Shown here one piece after another: positions 18,120 through 26,958 of a stretch of DNA of 64,000 nt (positions within the stretch are counted from its first letter, which is position 1; every line of letters starts with the position of its first letter). The notes below the pieces were generated by a model. The model was not told the origin of the DNA, searched no databases, and saw only the letters and a list, made by a program, of their open reading frames with translations. The translations under genes and the position numbers were made by a program. Source of the stretch: Microbulbifer variabilis ATCC 700307 (lineage in GTDB: Bacteria > Pseudomonadota > Gammaproteobacteria > Pseudomonadales > Cellvibrionaceae); contig NZ_AQYJ01000027.1 in assembly GCF_000380565.1 (NCBI RefSeq), positions 124,001-188,000 on the forward strand, written 5' to 3'.

Positions 18120-18785
18120 TCAGTGCGCCCGGTCCTGGGACTCTGAACGCTTTTGATTGACCATCCACACGGCAGCTTCCACGCGGGAGCGCATCCCCAG
18201 TTTCTTCAACAGATGTTTGACGTGTACCTTCACGGTTGCATCACTAATATCTAACTCGCGGGCAATCAATTTGTTGCTGAGGCCATCAGCGATCAACTGC
18301 AATATCTGGTATTCGCGGCTGGTAAGGGTAGAGAGAGTATCTGCACCGGAGTTATCTGGCTTGCGTAGGGCCGAAGCAAGGATCTCCGTAAGGCGCTGGC
18401 TGATAGCGAGCTTGCCGTGGGTGGCCTGGATCACCTGGTCGAGAATATCTTCCGGTTCCATATCCTTGAGAAGATAACCATCGGCACCAGCGCGGATACA
18501 GGACACCACGTCGGCATTGTTATCGGAAACCGTCAGTATCACGATACGCGAGGAGACATCGGCAGCCCGCATCGCCCGCAAGGTATCCAGCCCATCCATA
18601 CCGCGCATATTCAGGTCCAGCAAAATAAGGTCCGGCTCATACTGCTTGGCCAACTCCAGCGCTTCCTCTCCGCTACTGGCTTCAGCCACCAACTCCAAAC
18701 TGGGCTCCATGGCAAACAGCTGCTTGAGACCTTTGCGGAACAGGGGGTGGTCATCGACCATCATTACCGTGGCAGAAGAAGTCAT
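18120..18785 (-). CDS. narL: Nitrate/nitrite response regulator NarL
   Basis: 221 aa from the ATG at 18785 (MTSSATVMMVDDHPL), with AGGA upstream; an open extension to 18851 has no homology. The receiver has Asp11/Asp12 and phospho-acceptor Asp57 in LILLDLNMRGMDG, and the switch Lys in GYLLKDM. A LuxR/NarL helix-turn-helix (LTSREYQILQLIADGLSNKLIARELDIS and VKVHVKHLLKK, about 150-205) forms the output. Its partner sensor is NarX at 61015-62865. It is divergent from narK, and a perfect 7-2-7 NarL site lies between the two. Confidence 0.94.
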   Translation of the reverse strand: MTSSATVMMVDDHPLFRKGLKQLFAMEPSLELVAEASSGEEALELAKQYEPDLILLDLNMRGMDGLDTLRAMRAADVSSRIVILTVSDNNADVVSCIRAGADGYLLKDMEPEDILDQVIQATHGKLAISQRLTEILASALRKPDNSGADTLSTLTSREYQILQLIADGLSNKLIARELDISDATVKVHVKHLLKKLGMRSRVEAAVWMVNQKRSESQDRAH

Positions 18786-18861
18786 GGGAGATCCTACTTC
18801 ATTGGTGAGAATTGGTTTAAATCTGAACAGTGACTTTACCATAGCGTCCATTGGCTGCGCT

Positions 18862-18877
18862 TACCCCTAAAGAGGTA
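18862..18877. promoter_or_regulatory. NarL/NarP 7-2-7 palindromic site
   Basis: TACCCCT-AA-AGAGGTA matches the NarL consensus TACYYMT and its inverted partner AKRRGTA at every position, with the canonical 2-bp spacing. It sits 77 bp before narL and about 107 bp before narK, so it can serve both divergent genes. Confidence 0.85.
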
Positions 18878-18983
18878 GCTGTTACGCGCGGGAGCAAAAG
18901 GGTTACTTACTGTTGGTAATTGAGCGGGCTAAATCCCCGGCCCATAGTGGCAGCACGAATCATTTCGAGGAGGAGTGGCCGCC

Positions 18984-20597
18984 GTGTCTGACATCTACGA
19001 GTGGGCCCCGGAGGACAGCAAATTCTGGCAGTCCAAGGGCAAGAAAATCGCAAACCGGAATTTGTGGATATCCATTCCCAGTTTGCTGTGCGGCTTCGCC
19101 GTGTGGCTCTACTGGGGCATTATTACCGTTCAAATGCTCAACCTCGGCTTTCCCTTCGCCAAAGCCGATCTGTTCACCCTGATGGCTATCGCCGGTCTTA
19201 CCGGTGCCACCCTGCGAATACCCAGTAGTTTCTTTATTCGACTGTTCGGTGGACGCAACACCATCGTATTCACCACCGCCCTGTTGATGATCCCCGCCCT
19301 CGGCACCGGTATCGCGCTGCAGAGCAAAGAGACCCCACTGTGGGTATTCCAGTTGCTGGCGCTGCTGTCTGGTATCGGCGGTGGTAACTTCGCCTCTTCC
19401 ATGTCCAACATCAGCTTCTTTTTCCCCAAGGAAAAGCAGGGGCTGGCGCTTGGCTTGAATGCAGGACTGGGTAACTTCGGTGTTACCACCATGCAGATCC
19501 TGGTACCGCTATTTATGACCTTCGGTGCCTTTGGCGCTGCCGGCGGCGATCCCATGACCCTGGTGAGCAGCTCTGGCTCCCTGATTGGCAAGGTACCCGC
19601 CGGTTCTGAAGCGTGGATTCAAAATGCCGGTTTTGTATGGCTGCTGTTCCTGGTACCGCTAGCCTTTATTGGCTGGTTCGGTATGAACAACCTGCGCACC
19701 GAGGAAGTTACCCCGGATGTAGGCAGTTCTCTCGGCGCCATGGTGAAGATGACCATGATGCTGGGAATCGGCCTGTTCACCGCCATCGTGGGGCTGTGGT
19801 TGCTCTTACCTGAAGCAGCAAACGGTTCTGGTTGGGGCGTGCCCAAGGAAATCGTGCTGGTGCTGGTAATCACTGCCACCGTGTTCGGCTTGAAACTGTT
19901 GCCCGGTGAGATCAAAACCAGCCTGCAGCGTCAGTACCGTATCTTCAACAACAAGCACACCTGGGTGATGAGTGTGATTTACACCATGACCTTCGGCAGC
20001 TTTATCGGTTTCGCTGCGGCTTTCCCGCTGGCTATCAAGGTGATCTTTGGTTACAGCCATGTAATGGTGGACGGGGTTATGACCCACGATACCATCAACA
20101 ACAATGGCCCCAGCGCCCTGATGTACGCCTGGATGGGCCCCTTTATCGGCGCCCTGATTCGCCCAGTAGGTGGTTGGATCTCCGATCGTATCGGCGGTGC
20201 CCTGGTCACCCAGATCTGTGCAGCGGTAATGGTGGGTAGCGCCCTGGGGGTGGCCTACTACATGAAGGCTGCCTACGGCTCAGCCACTCCGGAAGAGTTC
20301 TTCCTGCCCTTCTTCCTGCTGTTCCTGCTGTTGTTCGCCGCTACCGGTATCGGCAATGGTTCTACCTTCCGCACCATCGCCATGGTGTTCCCGAAAGAGC
20401 AGGCAGGTCCGGTATTGGGATGGACCTCAGCCGTTGCCGCCTACGGTGCCTTCTACATTCCCAAGGTTTTCGGCGAGCAAATCAAAGCCACTACCCCGGA
20501 ATATGCACTGGCAGGTTTCGCCATCTTCTACGCGGTATGCCTGGTGATTAACTACTGGTTCTACCTGCGCAAGAACGGCGAATTCTACAATCCTTAA
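18984..20597 (+). CDS. narK: NarK-type nitrate/nitrite antiporter (MFS)
   Basis: 537 aa from the GTG at 18984, which has AGGAGGAG 8 nt upstream; a GTG at 18975 overlaps that site. It closely follows Escherichia coli NarK: NRNLWISIPS near the start, GGGNFASSMSNISFFFPKEKQG and GNGSTFRTIAMVFPKEQ are the two nitrate-signature motifs, and the conserved Arg of the pore is in TLRIPSSF. It is about 75 residues longer than E. coli NarK, with two added hydrophobic segments between the halves (about 245-300). It exchanges nitrate for nitrite in respiration. Confidence 0.94.
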   Translation: MSDIYEWAPEDSKFWQSKGKKIANRNLWISIPSLLCGFAVWLYWGIITVQMLNLGFPFAKADLFTLMAIAGLTGATLRIPSSFFIRLFGGRNTIVFTTALLMIPALGTGIALQSKETPLWVFQLLALLSGIGGGNFASSMSNISFFFPKEKQGLALGLNAGLGNFGVTTMQILVPLFMTFGAFGAAGGDPMTLVSSSGSLIGKVPAGSEAWIQNAGFVWLLFLVPLAFIGWFGMNNLRTEEVTPDVGSSLGAMVKMTMMLGIGLFTAIVGLWLLLPEAANGSGWGVPKEIVLVLVITATVFGLKLLPGEIKTSLQRQYRIFNNKHTWVMSVIYTMTFGSFIGFAAAFPLAIKVIFGYSHVMVDGVMTHDTINNNGPSALMYAWMGPFIGALIRPVGGWISDRIGGALVTQICAAVMVGSALGVAYYMKAAYGSATPEEFFLPFFLLFLLLFAATGIGNGSTFRTIAMVFPKEQAGPVLGWTSAVAAYGAFYIPKVFGEQIKATTPEYALAGFAIFYAVCLVINYWFYLRKNGEFYNP

Positions 20598-20628
20598 TTC
20601 GGTTTCACTCACGGGATACCGTTGATTC

Positions 20629-20654
20629 GGGGAGGTTTTACCTCCCCTTTTTTA
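20629..20654 (+). terminator. Rho-independent terminator of narK
   Basis: GGGGAGG and CCTCCCC (7 bp) with a 5-nt loop, followed by TTTTTTTATTT. It overlaps the last bases of the convergent gene that ends at 20652. Confidence 0.9.
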
Positions 20655-21854
20655 TTTCACCTGAATCAATATCGGCGTTATATCCGAGCCTTCAAGTAAG
20701 CTGGCAATCAGCTTTTTATCTGAATCCCGATGATAATAAATTGTCACTTCATCCAAGTCTTCAACGGTCGGCATCGTCGGGCATAGATGCCTGGCAATAG
20801 CTCTGCACATCTGCTCATAAAAATCTAAATCGTGCAGCTTATCCAGATAAATATGGCCCCCGGCGATATCCTCAGCACTGACCGTATAGTTGTAACCTAC
20901 GGGCGGCTGAAAATAGTAGGCCTGCACAGTAATAGATCCATCTGCATTTTCAGTGACTTCGTATTGGACAGGTCTGCCACGGATATTCTGCTGGTACCCA
21001 ATAAGATCCTCCGCAACTGAGGCAAGACTTTCATCCGTCTCAATGGTGCTCTCTATTTCACTGTAAGCCTGGTGGATAGCCTCAAAGCAGCTCAAGCAAG
21101 ACGTAACATCGGCTTCTTGCAGCTCTGGCAGCAGTTCAGTCGCCATGGCTTCAAGCAATTTCACCAGCTTTTCTGCCGAGATGGCGTCGCGAAAATAGTA
21201 AGAACCCTCTCTCTCCGTTGCCGACTGGAAGATTTTTAGCTTGCGCTCCGGGCAATGGAAATCGAGGTGGTAGAGAGGCTGTTCTGGATCAGAAGTGTGG
21301 TTATTCAGCTCTACCTTGCCCAAATACGGGATAAAGAAGGTAAAGGACCAGTACTCCGGGCAGCGAATAAATCGCCGGCAGTGCTCTTCGATATAACCGG
21401 GCAAATATTGAAGGTCAAAGAAATTGGCCAGATGATAGTTACCACCACCCTGGTATTCCGCTATGGAGTCATAGTTATAAAACGGGTGCTCGCCGTGGAA
21501 ATCTATCTTAACTCTCTGCCCACTGGCTGCGCGGCAAGCCAGATGAAAGTACAGGGCATCATCTTTGTAAGTAGAGTGGATAACGATAGCGTCGCCCTTT
21601 CGGCGAAGCTCGTAGCGGAAAGCATCGACCCGGTAGGGCTCACAATCCTCAAGTAGCTCGGCAATTTCCAGCTCACCCGATTCCAGGCGTCTTACTCGAT
21701 AGTTGTGCCCACCTTCTTCTATGCAGCGAATAAGTACCAGGTGTAGATCCTCAATGGTCACAGCTTTCGCTACAGGTAAGCCCTCGACCTGTGCTTGTTC
21801 CCGGTAAAATTTATCGCCCTCGTTAAAGAGGGAAATTCCCAACACAACGCCCAT
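20652..21854 (-). CDS. Conserved hypothetical protein
   Basis: 400 aa, not recognised. No signal peptide or membrane segment is evident. It has a mixed alpha/beta composition, is acidic and rich in Tyr and His (YNYDSIAEYQGGGNYHLANFFDL; FHGEHPF). Two Cys-containing stretches (CLSCF and CRRFIRCPEYW) are present but do not form an obvious metal motif. It lies between narK and modC on the strand of modC, 99 bp upstream of nothing in that operon, so a link with nitrate or molybdenum is not shown. It is a real gene by length and codon pattern. Confidence 0.7.
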   Translation of the reverse strand: MGVVLGISLFNEGDKFYREQAQVEGLPVAKAVTIEDLHLVLIRCIEEGGHNYRVRRLESGELEIAELLEDCEPYRVDAFRYELRRKGDAIVIHSTYKDDALYFHLACRAASGQRVKIDFHGEHPFYNYDSIAEYQGGGNYHLANFFDLQYLPGYIEEHCRRFIRCPEYWSFTFFIPYLGKVELNNHTSDPEQPLYHLDFHCPERKLKIFQSATEREGSYYFRDAISAEKLVKLLEAMATELLPELQEADVTSCLSCFEAIHQAYSEIESTIETDESLASVAEDLIGYQQNIRGRPVQYEVTENADGSITVQAYYFQPPVGYNYTVSAEDIAGGHIYLDKLHDLDFYEQMCRAIARHLCPTMPTVEDLDEVTIYYHRDSDKKLIASLLEGSDITPILIQVK

Positions 21855-21953
21855 AGGAGCACCAATTATTAGCTAGCGTTCAAACTTAGCAAAAAAATTG
21901 CTGGGGTTTTAGGGATCGAAGAGATACGCTTTCAGAAATTGCGCTGGAACTAC

Positions 21954-23072
21954 TTACAAACCGGCAAGACTACCGGCCTTAAACTGGGCAAAGTAGGTAG
22001 TGCCTTCACGCAGTTCTAGGCGCTCGCAGGAGAGACGGGAAATATCTGCGTAGAACACCTGATCAGCAGCAGCTAACCGCAGGCGAATGCGACCATCGGT
22101 AAGGTTCTGCTTAGCAACTAAAGTTACCTGCAGGCAATTGAGGATACTGGACAAGCCCGGCTTCTCTACACTAAGGCTGATATCTCCAGCTTCCAGCAGA
22201 AAAGCGGCAGTATCGCCTTTGCGATAATGGCCTGCCACCCTATCTGCAAAGATAGAAATCCCCCCTAAATCCAAAGTGAGCAGACCATCGTTTAGGGATT
22301 CCACTCGCGCTTCAATCCGGCTCCGACAACTATCCCCTACGCCGTGGCTATCCAGGCGCTGGGCAACTTCAGGTAGAGGAAGTGGTGCGGACAAATTGGC
22401 AGAATCCATCCAAAAACAGCGCTGGGCCAGCAGCTGGATTTCATCAAAGTCATGACTGGTCCAGATTACCAGCGCCGGATATCGGGACCAGAAATCCCGT
22501 AGGGTCGGCAATAGGCGCCGCAGTACCCGGGCGCGGTCAACCGCTGAAAGCGGCTCATCAAATAATTGCAGCGGCGCGTTGTTAAAAAGCTGGCGTAATA
22601 CAGCCACACGCTGGGCCTCTCCACCAGACAATAGCTCTACCGGCTGATGGAGTAGCGGTTCAATACCAAAAGCCTTTAGCAGCCGACCACACTCTTCCTC
22701 GGGCAGTGGCCTGCGGCTGTAACGGCGGGCCAGTGCCAGGTTACCTGCAACCGACTGACCGGCAAACAGGCGGCTGTCCTGAAAGCCCAAAGAAAGCGTT
22801 CTTTTGTGGGTAGCCAGGGCGCGGCGTCCGCGCTGCCAAACCGTATTGGCAAAAGTGATATTGCCACGGCAATGGCGCTGGCCCGCCAAAACAGCCAGTA
22901 ATGTGCTCTTGCCGCTGCCGGAGGGGCCGGTAAGACCAAAAATCCCAGAGGCAGGCAGCTCTAATTGCCAGGGAGCCGCAGCATTAAGCGGAGTCACCAG
23001 CCCTACAACACTCAATCCGGTGGAATCAGAAATGGTAGACGCAGTACCGAATAGGGGTAAGGTGATTTCCAT
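21954..23072 (-). CDS. modC: Molybdate ABC transporter ATP-binding protein ModC
   Basis: 372 aa. Walker A GPSGSGKST (about 50-58), signature LSGGEAQRVAVLRQ, Walker B LFDEPLSAVDRA and the switch His in WTSHDFDE are present. A TOBE/Mop molybdate-binding region with VESLNDGLLTLDLGG (about 260 on) occupies the C-terminus, which is the mark of ModC. Its start overlaps the modB stop (TAATG). Last gene of the moaA-mobA-moaBCDE-modABC run. Confidence 0.95.
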   Translation of the reverse strand: MEITLPLFGTASTISDSTGLSVVGLVTPLNAAAPWQLELPASGIFGLTGPSGSGKSTLLAVLAGQRHCRGNITFANTVWQRGRRALATHKRTLSLGFQDSRLFAGQSVAGNLALARRYSRRPLPEEECGRLLKAFGIEPLLHQPVELLSGGEAQRVAVLRQLFNNAPLQLFDEPLSAVDRARVLRRLLPTLRDFWSRYPALVIWTSHDFDEIQLLAQRCFWMDSANLSAPLPLPEVAQRLDSHGVGDSCRSRIEARVESLNDGLLTLDLGGISIFADRVAGHYRKGDTAAFLLEAGDISLSVEKPGLSSILNCLQVTLVAKQNLTDGRIRLRLAAADQVFYADISRLSCERLELREGTTYFAQFKAGSLAGL

Positions 23073-23794
23073 TAACCCAGCACCCCCATTACCGGTTTAG
23101 CGCGCTCGCTACTTGATCCGCGCGGGGCCAATCTATGTCCCAACCAACGGGCAGCGAGTAGCAGTACGGTAGTAATTCCCATCAACATCAAAGCCAGACG
23201 ATGCGCCGCACCGTATTCCATCGCCTCCACATGTTGATAAAGAGCAATGGAAACTACCTGGGTCTCGCCGGGAATAGCGCCACCAATCATCAGCACTACC
23301 CCAAACTCACCCAGGGTATGGGCAAACGTTAAAGCACAGGCACTCACAATAGCGGCGCGACTCGCCGGTAAAAGAACTTTTAATAATACCACCCAGGGCG
23401 GAATACCCAGTGCTGCGGCAGCCTGGGTCAGGCGCTGGCCATTGGCATTAAACGCGGCCAACAGAGGTTGCACCATAAACGGCAGGGAATAAATCACTGA
23501 CGCAAACACCAGGCCGGTAAAGGAAAACACCAAAGGGCCATCAAAAAGTTGTGACAGCCACTGCCCGGGGGCATAGTTGGGAGAAAATAAAAGCAGTAAA
23601 TAAAAACCCAACACCGTGGGTGGCAGTACCAGCGGCAGGGTTATTAATACCTCGATACCGTGGCGCCAGCGACTCTGCCATTGGCTCAACTTCCAGGCCA
23701 AGGGCACGCCGATAATAAACAGCAGTAAGGTAGTTAAGCCGGCCAATTTTAAAGTTAGCCACAGGGCCTGCCAGTCGGCAGCGGCGATATTCAT
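23072..23794 (-). CDS. modB: Molybdate ABC transporter permease ModB
   Basis: 240 aa with about five membrane segments. The permease EAA loop appears as TQAAAALGIPPWVVLLKVLLPASRAAI, followed by FAHTLGEFGVVLMIGG, typical for ModB. N-terminal LWLTLKLAGLTTLLLFIIGVPLAWKL is also family-typical. It overlaps modA by 4 bp and modC by 1 to 3 bp, so the three are translationally coupled. It forms the molybdate pore in the inner membrane. Confidence 0.95.
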   Translation of the reverse strand: MNIAAADWQALWLTLKLAGLTTLLLFIIGVPLAWKLSQWQSRWRHGIEVLITLPLVLPPTVLGFYLLLLFSPNYAPGQWLSQLFDGPLVFSFTGLVFASVIYSLPFMVQPLLAAFNANGQRLTQAAAALGIPPWVVLLKVLLPASRAAIVSACALTFAHTLGEFGVVLMIGGAIPGETQVVSIALYQHVEAMEYGAAHRLALMLMGITTVLLLAARWLGHRLAPRGSSSERAKPVMGVLG

Positions 23795-24573
23795 AAGCCA
23801 CTCCCTCCGTCTCTACTTCGATCTTGAGTCGGCAAAACACCGTAACCCAAGTGCTGTAGTTGCGCCTGCACTTCCCCTGAACGCAAATAGTCAGCGAGGG
23901 ACTGCGCCTCTTTCGGCCGACGGCTCTGGGTGGGAATCAGCAGCTGCTGCTCAATGGGTTTATACAAATGCTGCGGCAACAGCCAGTAGTTATCGCGACC
24001 GGCCGCTTGCATCTGGCTGGCGGCGACAAAGCCCAGCTGCGCATTGCCGGAATCCAGCATTAAATAGGCTTGGCCGGCATTGTGGGCCCGGGCTAATTGA
24101 GTTTGTTTTTTCTTCCACAAGTCCAGGCTTTGCAACGCTTGCCGTGCGGCACTGCCGAAGGGCGCTACTTTCGGATCGGCTAATACAATTTTATCGGGCC
24201 AGGTTTGCAGTAGCTGCTTGATATTCGATTCCGATTTTGGGTGCCAGAGAGCCAGTAAACCCAGGGCGTAAGTCTGGCGACTGCTACCCAGTGCCCCACC
24301 CTGCTTTTCCAACAGTTCGGGGCGCTCGCGATCGGCGGACAGGAATAAATCGAAGGGCGCGCGGTGCGCTATTTGTTGGTAGAGCACCCCGGAGCTGCCG
24401 CTGCTGATTTGCACCACGCAGGCATGGCGACGCTCAAATTCCGGCAGTACTTCTTCCAATGCCGGGCGAAAGCTGGCCGCTACCGCCACCCGCAAGGTGC
24501 AGTTATCCGCGTTAACCGGCAGCGCGATGGCCACCAGTAAAGCGGATAGCAGCGGGCTCAGCCGGCGGACCAC
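23791..24573 (-). CDS. modA: Molybdate-binding periplasmic protein ModA
   Basis: 260 aa with a signal peptide (about 1-22). Ligand-binding marks of ModA are visible: VAVAASFRPALEEVLPEFE, SSGSSGVLYQQI with the Ser contacts, DLFLSADRERPELLEKQG, and GQAYLMLDSGNAQLGFVAAS. It captures molybdate or tungstate and delivers it to ModBC. The start lies 16 bp inside the end of moaE, in another frame. Confidence 0.94.
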   Translation of the reverse strand: MVRRLSPLLSALLVAIALPVNADNCTLRVAVAASFRPALEEVLPEFERRHACVVQISSGSSGVLYQQIAHRAPFDLFLSADRERPELLEKQGGALGSSRQTYALGLLALWHPKSESNIKQLLQTWPDKIVLADPKVAPFGSAARQALQSLDLWKKKQTQLARAHNAGQAYLMLDSGNAQLGFVAASQMQAAGRDNYWLLPQHLYKPIEQQLLIPTQSRRPKEAQSLADYLRSGEVQAQLQHLGYGVLPTQDRSRDGGSGL

Positions 24574-25037
24574 TTTTCCATCTCCGCAGCGTCGCTGGCC
24601 CGGGCTTCGACCCAGCGCTCTGAGGGCTTACCGAATTCATCCGCAACCGCTTCGCGCTTCCAGAAAGGCGCCTCCGTTTTGAGGCGATCCATAATGTATT
24701 GGCAGGCGGCAAAGGCGGCCTGGCGGTGGGGGCTGGTAACGCCGACAAAAACAATCTCATCGTTGATCTGCATGGGGCCAACCCGGTGGACGATAGTCAC
24801 ACGACCCAAGGACCAGCGATCGCGGGCATCATTGATAATCTGTTGCAGGCTTTTTTCAGTCATGCCCGGATAGTGTTCCAGGGCCAGGCCGCAGACATCA
24901 CTGCCCGCATTGAAGTCCCGCACCGAACCCACAAACAGGGCGCAGGCACCATCACCACTGTTCCCTTGCAGCGCGGTATATTCAGCCGCTACGTCGAGGG
25001 GCGTTTCACAGACTTCAATACGATCAACGGCTTTCAT
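24558..25037 (-). CDS. moaE: Molybdopterin synthase catalytic subunit MoaE
   Basis: 159 aa from the ATG at 25037; the open frame continues upstream over the end of moaD but the added residues are not part of the family. Blocks GACALFVGSVRDFNAG, ALEHYPGMTEKSL, RVTIVHRVGPMQINDEIVFVGVTSPHRQAAFAAC and KTEAPFWKRE with the active-site Lys residues are intact. With MoaD it makes molybdopterin from cPMP. It overlaps modA. Confidence 0.95.
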   Translation of the reverse strand: MKAVDRIEVCETPLDVAAEYTALQGNSGDGACALFVGSVRDFNAGSDVCGLALEHYPGMTEKSLQQIINDARDRWSLGRVTIVHRVGPMQINDEIVFVGVTSPHRQAAFAACQYIMDRLKTEAPFWKREAVADEFGKPSERWVEARASDAAEMEKWSAG

Positions 25038-25047
25038 ATTGGCACCA

Positions 25048-25293
25048 CTAACCGCCGGTAACCGGCGGGAAAAATGCAACTTCATCCCCAGCCTTCACCT
25101 GGGCTCCAGTTTCTGCCAGCTCCTGGTTCAAGGCCATACGGATATCGTCTCTTTGCAGGTGCGGGCTCCAATCCGGGTGCTGTTCACATAGGGTTTTGCG
25201 CAACTCGCTGAGACTGCCGGAAAAGTCCTCCAGGGTAATCTCACCCATGCCCAGTTGCTGGCGCAGACGCGCGAAAAACAGAACCTTTACCAT
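25048..25293 (-). CDS. moaD: Molybdopterin synthase sulfur-carrier subunit MoaD
   Basis: 81 aa ubiquitin-like protein. It opens VKVLFFARLRQQLGMGE and ends AFFPPVTGG; the terminal Gly-Gly is adenylated and thiocarboxylated by MoeB and a sulfur donor. The distance to moaE is 10 bp and to moaC 21 bp. Length and ending are diagnostic. Confidence 0.95.
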   Translation of the reverse strand: MVKVLFFARLRQQLGMGEITLEDFSGSLSELRKTLCEQHPDWSPHLQRDDIRMALNQELAETGAQVKAGDEVAFFPPVTGG

Positions 25294-25314
25294 CGCTTTA
25301 CACCTCTGAAATTG

Positions 25315-25806
25315 TTACGCCTTGTCCGCAGCATCGCCGCGCCAGTGGCCGCGCTTACCGCCGGTTTTTTGCAGCAGGCGGGTCGGGCCGATTTCCATCG
25401 CCGGGTCCACGGCTTTGCACATATCGTAAATGGTCAGCGCCGCTACCGAAGCCGCCGTTAACGCTTCCATCTCTACCCCGGTGCGCCCGGCTAAGCGGCA
25501 GAAAGCAGTAATATGCACACTGTGTTTTTCCGGCTGCAATTCGAAATCCACCGCTACCTTGGTCAACGCCAGTGGATGGCACAGGGGAATTAAATCCGAG
25601 GTTTTCTTGGCAGCCTGGATACCGGCGATGCGAGCTACAGACAAAACGTCGCCTTTCTTGTGCGCCCCCTCACTCAGCAGTGCAAAAGCCTCTGCACTCA
25701 TACAGATGCTGCTCTCGGCCAGGGCGCTGCGGTCAGTGATGTCCTTCTCGGTAACATCCACCATGCTGGCTTCGCCGCGCTGGTTTAAGTGGGTTAACTG
25801 ACTCAT
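25315..25806 (-). CDS. moaC: Cyclic pyranopterin monophosphate synthase MoaC
   Basis: 163 aa, usual length. [14 protein letters not shown] near the start, [15 protein letters not shown] with the active-site His, [25 protein letters not shown] and the late Lys in [13 protein letters not shown] ending are the catalytic blocks. It forms cPMP from the product of MoaA. It lies 3 bp after moaB. Confidence 0.96.
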   Translation of the reverse strand: MSQLTHLNQRGEASMVDVTEKDITDRSALAESSICMSAEAFALLSEGAHKKGDVLSVARIAGIQAAKKTSDLIPLCHPLALTKVAVDFELQPEKHSVHITAFCRLAGRTGVEMEALTAASVAALTIYDMCKAVDPAMEIGPTRLLQKTGGKRGHWRGDAADKA

Positions 25807-25809
25807 GAA

Positions 25810-26352
25810 TTACCCCCGGCTCTCGCAGGGCGCGCTGGCAAAGCGCACATGGGGGATAAAGTTACAGGGCTTGTGGCGGGCATCCAGCTGCTCCAGCAAT
25901 ATGCCTTCCCAAGCAGTGCGACAGGCTCCGGTGGAACCGGGCATACAACATATCAGCGTGCGATTCGCGAGGCCGGCAAGCGCGCGGGATTGCACGGTAG
26001 AGCTGCCGATATCCCCCAGGGAAATATGGCGGAACAGCTCGCCAAAGCCGTCGACGGTTTTGTCGAACAGCGGGCTCAGGGCCTCCGGCGTGGAGTCGCG
26101 ATCGGTAAAACCGGTACCGCCGGTCACCAATACCACCTGCACTTTGGGATCGGCAATCCAGGCGGAGACCAGCGCGCGCATCTGATAAACATCGTCCGGG
26201 GTAATGCGCTTATCCGCGAGCTGATGGCCGGCAGTTTTAAGGGCTTCCACCAGGTACTGGCCAGAGGTATCAGTCTGCTCGTTGCGGGTATCGGATACGG
26301 TAAGTACCGCGATATTGAGCGGTACAAATTCTTTGCTAGCGTGTGCGGACAT
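25810..26352 (-). CDS. moaB: Molybdenum cofactor biosynthesis protein MoaB
   Basis: 180 aa. The MogA/MoaB MPT-binding fold is seen in AVLTVSDTRNEQTDTSGQYL, VVLVTGGTGFTDRDSTPEAL and CMPGSTGACRTAWEGI. The family adenylates molybdopterin before MoeA inserts molybdate. It is 2 bp after mobA and 3 bp before moaC. The name moaB is preferred over mogA because of length and the sequence TDTSGQYLVE. Confidence 0.92.
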   Translation of the reverse strand: MSAHASKEFVPLNIAVLTVSDTRNEQTDTSGQYLVEALKTAGHQLADKRITPDDVYQMRALVSAWIADPKVQVVLVTGGTGFTDRDSTPEALSPLFDKTVDGFGELFRHISLGDIGSSTVQSRALAGLANRTLICCMPGSTGACRTAWEGILLEQLDARHKPCNFIPHVRFASAPCESRG

Positions 26353-26354
26353 AA

Positions 26355-26954
26355 TCAGTGGTCTCTCAAAAAACTGTTTTCTGGAGTTTTATCCGGCGTA
26401 CTCAAGCCGAGATAATCTGCCGGCGTATTGATATTGCGATGCCAATCGCCGGCACTTTTTATGGGTATGGATTTGGCCCCCAGGTGACGCAACAGTGCGC
26501 CGACAGAATTGCGCGCACTGCCCTCAACGGCGCGGCGCAAATAATCCAGGCAATCGCCATTTAAAGGCAGCCACAGGGGGAAAAAGAATTTTTCAAAATA
26601 ACAGGGCCGGCCACTTGTCTGCCCTTCAGCCAATAACTCTGCGAGATGCTCCCGCCCGAGCAGGGGCATATCTACCGGAATCACCAGGGCCGAATCGGCA
26701 CCGGTTGTCAGGGCCACCGAATAAAGGCCGCCCAGTGGGCCACGCTCTGGCACCAGATCTTCGATAGCTCCGGGGCGGGCGCCGCTGGTCACGACTTTTT
26801 CCAGCGGAAGCTCACTCAGCAATGCCTCAGCATGCTGCAAGAAATTGCCCTGTTGGGGGTGTGCCAGCAGGGCCTTGTCGCGGCCCATCCGGCTGGAACG
26901 GCCACCGGCCAACACCACGCCGATTGTCGATTTACTAACAAAAGCCCTGGCCAT
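26355..26954 (-). CDS. mobA: Molybdenum cofactor guanylyltransferase MobA
   Basis: 199 aa from the ATG at 26954. The nucleotide-binding loop LAGGRSSRMGRDKALL (about 14-29) and the metal site in LVIPVDMPLLG are intact. MobA links GMP to molybdopterin to give bis-MGD, the form used by NarG. It starts 4 bp after the moaA stop. The frame is open further upstream inside moaA, which I consider non-coding. Confidence 0.93.
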   Translation of the reverse strand: MARAFVSKSTIGVVLAGGRSSRMGRDKALLAHPQQGNFLQHAEALLSELPLEKVVTSGARPGAIEDLVPERGPLGGLYSVALTTGADSALVIPVDMPLLGREHLAELLAEGQTSGRPCYFEKFFFPLWLPLNGDCLDYLRRAVEGSARNSVGALLRHLGAKSIPIKSAGDWHRNINTPADYLGLSTPDKTPENSFLRDH

Positions 26955-26958
26955 AACC

